Positions 44,886 to 51,993 of a stretch of 64,000 nucleotides of DNA are shown here, piece by piece (the stretch's first letter is position 1; every line of letters starts with the position of its first letter). Under the pieces are notes generated by a model. That model saw nothing but the letters and a program-made list of their open reading frames with translations, was not told the DNA's origin and ran no database searches. The stretch comes from Chloroflexus aurantiacus J-10-fl. Its GTDB lineage: Bacteria; Chloroflexota; Chloroflexia; Chloroflexales; Chloroflexaceae. Position numbers and translations under genes: made by a program. The DNA is taken from the NCBI RefSeq assembly GCF_000018865.1, contig NC_010175.1, positions 5,146,001-5,210,000 of the forward strand, in the 5' to 3' direction.

Positions 44886-47356
44886 GGCTCTTTCATCAAT
44901 TCTAGCGCAGCCACGCCACGCCCAAACACTCTTACCAATGGCTCGCTATCGGCAGGAATGGTTGGCGTGGGCAACACCTCCACCGCTGTCGGACCGAGTG
45001 CCTGTAGTACTGCTGCTACCTCTTCTGGGTTGGTGAATGCCGGCAACACTACCAACACATTATCTGCGGCGCTTGTACCGCGCCAGATCTGGGGTCGCCG
45101 GTCCGGTGGCAAATCAGAGGTAAGAAAGCGCACCGAGTCACTCAATGCCCACTCACGTGGTAGATAGACCGTTACCGCCGGCTCATTCCGCTTCGCAGCC
45201 AGATGAGCGATCTGTGCCATCACGGTTTCCACCCGATCAAACTCACCATACACCCGCGGATGAGTTCGCATTTGCCCAAAGTAGACCCACAGATTGAAGA
45301 CGACACTGATCACCAGCATCGCCGAGATGAACCACCGCTGCCATGCACGACCACTACCCAATCGGCTCAAACCCCACCCCGCCAGCACACAAGCCGGGGC
45401 CAGTGTGCCCAACGCCCGCATTGCATGCGGCGCGTTGAAACTCAACAATCCCGGCAAGTGGTAGAGCAGCCATAGTGCCGCTATCCCGGCCACCGCCTGT
45501 CGGCGCATCTGCCAGGCCAGCCCCAACCCGACCAACAAGAATATACCGACCACGGGGTCCACGATGGGCGCCAACGGCAAATGGTGCCGACCATTGGCAT
45601 CACCCTGGACGTGCCACATCAATCCGTAACGAACGAGATGTTCAACCAGAAAATCGAGTGGTCGGTGGCGGGTGAGATCGTCAGCCTGAAAGATTGAGAC
45701 AAAACCAACTCGACGATTAAAACCGGCACTATCATTAACAATGTAAAGCACCAGCGGCAACAGCACAATAGCCCCTACCAGTGCAGCTACCAGCAACCGC
45801 GACCAGAACAATCGCCAGCGATTCCAGTCACGACCAAGACGAAACTGAGCAACAACCAGAAGAGCCAGCGGTGCCAGACGACCAGTGTGGTAGGTGTAGA
45901 CGGCTAATCCGCCCAGCAATGCTGCACCGCCGATGTACAGCCACGAACGCCGGTGCGGTTGATCCGGATCAAGCCCTCGCCACAACAAACCGCCGGCTGT
46001 CAGCACCAACACATGGTCAAGCGTAGCCGGGAAGGCCCAGCGACTCATACTCAATGACCATGACGCCCAGGCCAGCAACGCAGCCCCCAACACTGCTGCA
46101 CGCCGCCCCACAATTGGAGCCGCAAACCAGTAAAGAGCCAGTGGTGTCAGCGCACCGGCCAGTGCGCTCACCAGCCGCACACTCCAGGCGTGTGGCCCCA
46201 GGATACCGACAAACGGCGCAACCAGATAGAAGAACAGTGCCGGCAGGTCAGCATCTTTAACCACGTATACAGGCCGAAACGTCGGATCCGTCCAGATTTG
46301 CAGAGCCAGCAACCCATGGCGCGCTTCATCCCGCCACAGCGCCGGTGGCATCTGATCAAGCGCAATCAGGCGTGTGATCAACGCTACACCGGTAACCCCT
46401 GCCAGCATCCACCCAATCGGCCAGGAAGCGGACTCTTCGCAATCGTGCAGCAGCGACCACGCCAGCCAGACCCCAGCAATGCTGATTGGCAGCATCAGCC
46501 AGACAGGTGCGCCGAAGCGCAACGCCAGCAGACCGGCAAATGCACTTATCAAGCCCAACCATGGCCACTGCGGTTGTAGCGCAACCCAATGCGAAACACG
46601 AGCAAAACCGGCTGCGATCAGCGGCCATCCGGCAAGCAACCCTATCGGCACCAACGGCCACGCCGGCCATGGGAGCGTAGGCAACCAGTATTCGGCCACA
46701 ACCGGAACGAAGGCCAGCCCAATAGCCGGCACAAGCGCCAGAATAGCCGCTCCATCACGCCATCGCCCAGACCAGCCCCAGACGCTCCCTGCCCACCACA
46801 CCAGCAATGGCAACACGGCCCACCCAATAAGCTGACCACTTAGTGGCGGTCGCGTCACTGTTGTCAGCAGCTTCACGCCACTGAGTGCCACCCCAAGCTC
46901 ACGCACATCCGGCAACGCTACGTAAGGGTCCGTTTGCCAGGACAGGAACGCCTCAGTAGTGGTACTGGTCGGCAGTAATAGCTGATAACGCCGCCAGTAA
47001 CCGGCCACAGTTGTCGTTGCCAGTTGACCGTCTTGATAGGAAAAAGCCACCTGCGCTGGATGCATCCCATCCCGACGCGGGGCAGCTAATCGCAATTCAA
47101 TCAATGCCGGTGAACCGCGATACCCATACAGGAAGAGCGTCGCCTGCGGGTACGACCAGCGGAACAGCCCGTCTTCATTCTGCTCGTTGCCGTGAAACCT
47201 GACCAGTGGCGGTTCGTTGTCTTCGCCAACCTTCCAATACTGCGCCGGACGGTCAGCACCAGTCAACAGTACACCTACAGCGAGCAAAACCAGCGTAATC
47301 GGTAGCCACAGGGCAGGCCACCTGAACAAGATTGGATGATGCAGCGCACGAATCAC
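44882..47356 (-). CDS. GT-C membrane glycosyltransferase (PMT/ArnT type)
   Basis: A polytopic protein of 824 residues. The N-terminus (1-200) has a first helix and an extracytoplasmic beta-rich domain (FHGNEQNEDGLFRWSYP). About a dozen more helices follow. The first loop of the GT-C core has ALWRDEARHG, where Asp343-Glu344 match the catalytic acidic motif of PMT/ArnT enzymes that use polyprenyl-phosphate sugars. The role is probably transfer of sugars to proteins or cell-surface glycans outside the membrane. The start is GTG 47356 without a ribosome binding site; an extended -10 element lies just upstream, so the message may be leaderless. The core begins later than usual because of the extra N-terminal domain. 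Confidence 0.85.
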   Translation of the reverse strand: MIRALHHPILFRWPALWLPITLVLLAVGVLLTGADRPAQYWKVGEDNEPPLVRFHGNEQNEDGLFRWSYPQATLFLYGYRGSPALIELRLAAPRRDGMHPAQVAFSYQDGQLATTTVAGYWRRYQLLLPTSTTTEAFLSWQTDPYVALPDVRELGVALSGVKLLTTVTRPPLSGQLIGWAVLPLLVWWAGSVWGWSGRWRDGAAILALVPAIGLAFVPVVAEYWLPTLPWPAWPLVPIGLLAGWPLIAAGFARVSHWVALQPQWPWLGLISAFAGLLALRFGAPVWLMLPISIAGVWLAWSLLHDCEESASWPIGWMLAGVTGVALITRLIALDQMPPALWRDEARHGLLALQIWTDPTFRPVYVVKDADLPALFFYLVAPFVGILGPHAWSVRLVSALAGALTPLALYWFAAPIVGRRAAVLGAALLAWASWSLSMSRWAFPATLDHVLVLTAGGLLWRGLDPDQPHRRSWLYIGGAALLGGLAVYTYHTGRLAPLALLVVAQFRLGRDWNRWRLFWSRLLVAALVGAIVLLPLVLYIVNDSAGFNRRVGFVSIFQADDLTRHRPLDFLVEHLVRYGLMWHVQGDANGRHHLPLAPIVDPVVGIFLLVGLGLAWQMRRQAVAGIAALWLLYHLPGLLSFNAPHAMRALGTLAPACVLAGWGLSRLGSGRAWQRWFISAMLVISVVFNLWVYFGQMRTHPRVYGEFDRVETVMAQIAHLAAKRNEPAVTVYLPREWALSDSVRFLTSDLPPDRRPQIWRGTSAADNVLVVLPAFTNPEEVAAVLQALGPTAVEVLPTPTIPADSEPLVRVFGRGVAALELMKEP

Positions 47357-47363
47357 GGTGCGT

Positions 47364-47372
47364 ATGATACCA
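47364..47372 (-). promoter_or_regulatory. Extended -10 promoter immediately before the glycosyltransferase gene
   Basis: On the minus strand TGGTATCAT ends at 47364, 7 bases before GTG 47356. A normal -10 to start distance would put the first transcribed base at or next to the start codon, as in leaderless messages. No -35 box was recognised. Confidence 0.45.
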
Positions 47373-47403
47373 TCGTTACAAACTAATGCCTGAGAAAGAC
47401 CAG

Positions 47404-48321
47404 TTATGAGGCGCCGGCAGTCGCATTGCCACGTAGCACACCGAGCAACCAGTTGGTCAGCTCGATCAGACTACGCTTACCAAACAGACGGACATAATCG
47501 GCTGCGGCGATCAAAGGCCCTGGATCGGCACCACCGTTACGCTCACGCAAATACCAGCGGTGATCCATTATCCAGCGGTACAAATCGGCTTCCGTGCGCC
47601 CCGGAAAATAGCGCAGTGCGTTTTGACTTCGGATCACTTCAATAACCGGCAGATACACATTATCGTACCAGCTCGCCACTGCCTCTTCGCGCGATACCGG
47701 TCGGTTCAGCTCCAGCCCCAGATAGTAGCGATGGGCATTAATGTGGCGGATCAGTTCAAGATACCCACCCGGTTCACTAAACTCAATACGCTGATCGGGG
47801 CGTAGATCGGCTAAACCAGTCCACTCGAGAAAATCGCTATACTCCTCCTTCAAGAGCAGATCTTTAACGCTCAGGCTGGCATCAAGTGGCACATCAACCA
47901 CCAGCTCGGTGACAATTGCATCAATCTCGCGCTGTCCCTGAAAACGAGCTACCGAGATACGGTGATGCCCATCCTTCACAAAATAGATATCGCCTAACTT
48001 ATACAGCTCTACCGAAGGGAGTGGAATACCTTCGTGATGCGCTCGATCAATGCTCATCCAGCGAAAGCGATTCGCATTATGGCGCGGGGCGAACTGCCGA
48101 TCAAAATCACTGTACCGACCTTCACTCCCCACAATCTTCTCCAGCGGCACCGTCTGATGACCGAGATAATGCTGACCGCGCACCCGGAGCCTGGCCCGTA
48201 CTTCGTCAAATGACAACAATTCGTTCGGGCGACGTGTTACCAGCGCAAGTAGCTCGCGCACGATTTGATCGCGACGAATGCGCGTAAATTCATCATGGAC
48301 GATAGCTTGAATGGCTGACAT
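47404..48321 (-). CDS. ParB/DUF4032-like protein of unknown function
   Basis: A 305-residue cytoplasmic protein. Residues about 60-130 resemble the ParB/sulfiredoxin nuclease-like fold: VPLEKIVGSEGRYSDFD, then YFVKDGHHRISVARFQGQ, whose DGHHR corresponds to the D-G-x-H-R motif of that fold. The region 140-290 is mainly helical (RHINAHRYYLGLELNRPVSR, split over two helices; DLYRWIMDHRWYLRER). Similar proteins occur in Chloroflexota and Actinobacteria, with no known role; kinase-like activity is known for some ParB-fold proteins but is not shown here. A GGCCGAAAGGAGA ribosome binding site lies upstream. It is separated by 47 bp from the glycosyltransferase gene. Confidence 0.7.
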   Translation of the reverse strand: MSAIQAIVHDEFTRIRRDQIVRELLALVTRRPNELLSFDEVRARLRVRGQHYLGHQTVPLEKIVGSEGRYSDFDRQFAPRHNANRFRWMSIDRAHHEGIPLPSVELYKLGDIYFVKDGHHRISVARFQGQREIDAIVTELVVDVPLDASLSVKDLLLKEEYSDFLEWTGLADLRPDQRIEFSEPGGYLELIRHINAHRYYLGLELNRPVSREEAVASWYDNVYLPVIEVIRSQNALRYFPGRTEADLYRWIMDHRWYLRERNGGADPGPLIAAADYVRLFGKRSLIELTNWLLGVLRGNATAGAS

Positions 48322-48704
48322 CGGCCTCTCCTTTCGGCCTTACCGTAATTGATAGTCAGCGCACAGGACAACGCGCTCCATCACCGACCGGCAACACCGA
48401 CGGCCGTAGTCGCGGGTAGCGTACCATGGTTCTGAGATGATTGCAACACCTTATCAACTAATATCAAATCCGCTTTACTGGCACTTAGCGCTCGTGATCG
48501 CACTATCACGCCGGCAAGCTGAACGCAGGTCGCTGATGGGTTATCGTTGGCGAGGTCGTAGGGGCGACGCATGCGTCGCCCCCACAACGCCGGCGCCAGC
48601 GATGCATCATTCAGATGCAGCATCAGGGTAATCGTTGGCCGAGGTATGATGACTGCTATCCTACCAGATGCAACAAAAACATTTTATGTCAAATTAACAA
48701 CCGA
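48322..48704. other. Gene-free gap with one palindrome
   Basis: No gene. The gap holds a perfect GC palindrome at 48561-48582 flanked by sequence resembling the reverse complement of the 31531-31660 block. Nothing else was recognised. Confidence 0.6.
48561..48582. repeat. GTAGGGGC-type palindrome
   Basis: GGGGCGACGCA and its exact complement form a 22-bp perfect palindrome with no spacer, the same core as 31601-31628 and 55356-55383. Confidence 0.8.
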
Positions 48705-49337
48705 CTAGATCGCCAGATCGAGCACCCGATAACCGGCTGTGTTAATCACCAGCGTTTGACCGTAGAGCGTCTCTGTCGCGTGACCAAAACCGTAAGAGAG
48801 ATGGATGTGACCGTGGATCAGATACCGTGGTCGAAACCATTGGATAAAGCGCAGAAGAGCCAGAAAACCGCGATGCGGATAATCGGGGCCGTTGTGAATG
48901 CCGAGCGGTGGCGCGTGCGTGAGCAAGACATCAAGATAACGTCCATACCGCAGCCGATTCAAGAACAGGCGCGGCGCCATTCGCAACACCCGTAACATCA
49001 TTTGGGTTTCGGTATACTGATGATGACCATCAGGCTTATACCGGATCGAACCACCCAGTCCTCCAATTAACAGTCCTTGATGACAGACAACATGATCTTC
49101 GATACACGTGGCACCACGAGCATAACTGACAACCTGCCCATCGGCCTGTACTTCCGGCGCATCGTGATTGCCCCACACATAAAAACAGGGCTGACCCAAC
49201 ATCGTGACGACAAATTCCAGATAGTAGATTGGCAAATCTCCGCACGCTAACACCAGTTGTACATCAGCAAAGCGCTGCTTGATGTTCAGGCTATAGACGG
49301 CTGGAACGATTTCATCGCTGATCGTTAGAGTTCGCAT
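48705..49337 (-). CDS. Metallophosphoesterase
   Basis: A 210-residue calcineurin-type phosphoesterase. The metal-binding motifs are in order: ISDE at the N-terminus (in place of the usual D-x-H), ACGDL, WGNHDA, LTHAPP and HGHIH. The loss of the His in the first motif occurs in some subfamilies with SDE. Substrates of such small stand-alone enzymes include cyclic nucleotides and phosphodiesters; none can be assigned. It stands alone, 117 bp from the sensor-kinase gene. Confidence 0.88.
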   Translation of the reverse strand: MRTLTISDEIVPAVYSLNIKQRFADVQLVLACGDLPIYYLEFVVTMLGQPCFYVWGNHDAPEVQADGQVVSYARGATCIEDHVVCHQGLLIGGLGGSIRYKPDGHHQYTETQMMLRVLRMAPRLFLNRLRYGRYLDVLLTHAPPLGIHNGPDYPHRGFLALLRFIQWFRPRYLIHGHIHLSYGFGHATETLYGQTLVINTAGYRVLDLAI

Positions 49338-49454
49338 GCCGCCTATTGTACTCTATCTGGCTCTGGACGTGGTCAGAAACCGGATGGTTGCCAACGCACT
49401 CCCACCGTAAAGGTCATGCATACCGCACAACAGACTATCGCGACCTGATTACCA

Positions 49455-51029
49455 TTATTTGGTATTACCCGCTTCAACCTCAGTAACGGGGACAGGATTT
49501 GCTTCCGGCAACGGCAGGTATATTGCGAATGTACTTCCCCGCCCAACCTCACTCGCCACAGTCACATAGCCGCCATGCGCCTCGGCAACCCATTTCACTA
49601 TCGATAGTCCTAAACCGGCCCCACCACTATGCCGTGATCGCGAGCGATCCACACGGTAAAACCGCTCAAAGATATGCGCACGTGCCTCTTCACTGATGCC
49701 AACACCTGTATCGGCAACGCTCAGACAAGCAAACTGCTCGTAACGTTCTAAACTCAGAATGACCAGTCCACCGGGTGGCGTATACTGCAACGCATTAACC
49801 CCCAAATTCAGCAACGCCTGTTTGATACGGTCACGGTCACCGTACACCAGGATTTGATCTTCAGCACCGATCCGCAGGCGTACCTGTCCGGCCAGTGGTC
49901 GTAACTCGCGGAAGACCTCTAACAAGAGTGTATCGAGTTCTACCGGTTCATGGCGCAACACCACGTGAGTTTCGCTTTGCGCCAGCAAGAGCAGGTCGTT
50001 CACCATCCGAATCAAACGCGCCGTCTCACGCCGCATGTCACCGATCACCTCTTTGAGCAGCGCAGGATCGGGACAGGTACCGCGATCCAGAATTTCGAGA
50101 TTTCCCTGCATCGCCGTCAATGGCGTGCGCAACTCGTGGCTAACATCGGCAACAAACCGCTGCTGCGTCACGAAGAGACGCTCAAGGCGTGACAGAAGTT
50201 CGTTAATGGTAACCGTCAGCAGTTGCAACTCATCGCGCTGCGCAGGTTCGGGGATGCGCCGCCCCAAATCCTCGGCTCGCACAATACTTTGCGCCGTCAT
50301 AGTGATCTGCTCAATTGGGCGCAACGCCCGCTTCGAGAGGTACATCGCGCCTAAACCATTGATGATCAATGCCAGAAGACCGCCGCCAATCAGTATCTGC
50401 TGCAACAACGTCAGGGTGTTCACAACATCATCAAGTGGACGCGAGACCTGCAAAAAGCCAATTAATTGACCATTGCGCAGGGTGACCGGTGTGATCAGCG
50501 ATTTGACCGGCACACCGTTAATTTCGCGCACCACACTCATCTGATCATTGCCGGCGCTAATGTATTGCATCGCCTCCGGCGGCAGTGGTAGCATGTGCGA
50601 CTCAAGATTCGGTGTACTACTCGCCAGGGTGCCGTCAATCCGAAAAAACTGAACGCCAACCCCACGGTTGGTAAACAGCTTGATAAAATCGCGATTCAGA
50701 TAGAGTTGCAATTCACCACTGGCAGTACGAATACTCTGAAACCCGACTGCCGAAAGAATCGCCTCTACCTGCTGGGACGCCGACGTAAGATCACGCTGCA
50801 CACCGGCATACAGGGCCTGGGAAACCGCGAAATGGACACCAACTCCAATTCCGCAGAGTGCCAGAGCAAACATACCAGCGTACAACAACGTCAGCCGCAC
50901 TCGAAATGGCAGCGGCGGCAAATGCAGTCCTATACGATTAAAGAGAGAGCGTCGTTGTTCCAGTCCTTCAGCAGTCGGCTGCGACTGGTCTACCGACGTT
51001 ACCTGATCTGTTACTGCTTCACGATCCAT
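49455..51029 (-). CDS. Membrane sensor histidine kinase (orphan)
   Basis: A two-component sensor of 524 residues. A cytoplasmic N-terminal tail of about 50 residues precedes membrane helix 1 (VRLTLLYAGMFALALCGIGV), an extracytoplasmic domain (about 75-180), helix 2 and a HAMP segment. The HisKA motif is VADVSHELRTPLTAMQGNLE; then come the N box, DTGVGIS, FERFYRVDRSRSRHSGG and GAGLGLSIVKWV. ATG 51029 has GGGAGA upstream; the longer frame to 51074 is not supported. No response regulator is adjacent. The FERFYR region is the same type as in the partial kinase at 1-390. The ligand is unknown. Confidence 0.93.
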   Translation of the reverse strand: MDREAVTDQVTSVDQSQPTAEGLEQRRSLFNRIGLHLPPLPFRVRLTLLYAGMFALALCGIGVGVHFAVSQALYAGVQRDLTSASQQVEAILSAVGFQSIRTASGELQLYLNRDFIKLFTNRGVGVQFFRIDGTLASSTPNLESHMLPLPPEAMQYISAGNDQMSVVREINGVPVKSLITPVTLRNGQLIGFLQVSRPLDDVVNTLTLLQQILIGGGLLALIINGLGAMYLSKRALRPIEQITMTAQSIVRAEDLGRRIPEPAQRDELQLLTVTINELLSRLERLFVTQQRFVADVSHELRTPLTAMQGNLEILDRGTCPDPALLKEVIGDMRRETARLIRMVNDLLLLAQSETHVVLRHEPVELDTLLLEVFRELRPLAGQVRLRIGAEDQILVYGDRDRIKQALLNLGVNALQYTPPGGLVILSLERYEQFACLSVADTGVGISEEARAHIFERFYRVDRSRSRHSGGAGLGLSIVKWVAEAHGGYVTVASEVGRGSTFAIYLPLPEANPVPVTEVEAGNTK

Positions 51030-51250
51030 CGTTTCTCCCAAACGGGTGTAGCGCTTGATAACTGAAGCTGACACCTGTATTTTTGATCAGCATACCACAC
51101 GCAGCGTATGTTTGTCGGATGTGACATCAACTCTGGTTTCATGGAAGTCATGGCACATTCTCCAACATCGCCTGAATACCACACTGTGGTGCGTAAAGTG
51201 CTGCTCTTCCCTGAGAGCGCAAGTCCGGCTCGCTGGTATCGCAAGCCAGA

Positions 51251-51312
51251 ACTAACATGCAACAGCGGGAACCATCTAACACTGGTGGTTTCCCATCTCC
51301 AGCGGGGGCAGG
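51251..51312 (+). repeat. Diverged single copy of the 92-bp repeat unit
   Basis: Shares CAGCGGGAACCATC and CCAGCGGGGGCAGG with the tandem units at 27234-27770; it is followed by CGCATCCCACCACC. Confidence 0.5.
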
Positions 51313-51369
51313 TCGCATCCCACCACCAGACGCAGTACCACCATAACATGCTCATCACCCATCACACGA

Positions 51370-51705
51370 GAACTTATTTCATACAAGCTGTGCGGTTGTA
51401 CTACCTGACTGTCACACAGGTGCATGAACGCTTGCCGATGACCAACAATAGTATCTCCTGCTCCAAGGCTGCCGGTATGGAAGCGAGGAGGGCTGACGCC
51501 ATCACCAGTACTATCACTCGTTGGATCAGGTGCCTTACCCGCTTGCCATGTGCGTGTCGCAGCGTGTGGAGTGCGGCAGACTGCCGCCGCACCAGTTGTG
51601 CTCACGATCCAGCGTGTGTCACGCCGTTAACCCGACTGGTCACGCAGATGCTGTGTGTGCGTGTCACGATGCATGGAGCCTGTCCGTAATCAACGAGATA
51701 ACTTC
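51370..51705 (+). repeat. Full-length MITE-like element, 336 bp
   Basis: The left end GAACTTATTTCAT and the reverse complement of the right end (GAAGTTATCTCGT) match in 10 of 13 positions, forming imperfect terminal inverted repeats. Internal blocks recur at 30727-30880, 31135-31530, 37718-37985 and 61085-61225. No transposase reading frame and no clear target-site duplication were found. Confidence 0.65.
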
Positions 51706-51904
51706 TAATGCAGTGCCAGGACACACAGCGCGTGAACCGGGTCGTGCGCTGCTAACGAAATACCGGTGACGCGCTGGAAGCACACCGATACCGGCAGCCC
51801 GCCAGCACGAGTTTGACAACCCGCAAGAGATTCGAGCTGGCCTTATCTGCCATTTGACTCGGTATCATCTCAAACATGCACTACGTGATGATGAAACAGG
51901 CAAC

Positions 51905-51952
51905 ATAACCACCGGGCAGGTCAGATCATTACCCGACCTGCCCGGTGGTTAT
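51905..51952 (-). terminator. Terminator-like hairpin after ppc
   Basis: An 18-bp perfect stem (ATAACCACCGGGCAGGTC at 51905-51922 with 51935-51952) and 12-nt loop lie 42 bp after the ppc stop codon. The following minus-strand bases (GTTGCCTGTTTC) are only moderately T-rich. Confidence 0.65.
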
Positions 51953-51993
51953 CGGTTTACCATCTCGATCAAACCTGTACCTGCACCCACCGG

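Larger units (their letters stand above)
51030..51993. other. Gene-free repeat-rich region
   Basis: No credible gene. It holds a diverged copy of the GC-rich repeat unit (51251-51312), the full-length MITE-like element (51370-51705) and the ppc terminator (51905-51952). Confidence 0.7.
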
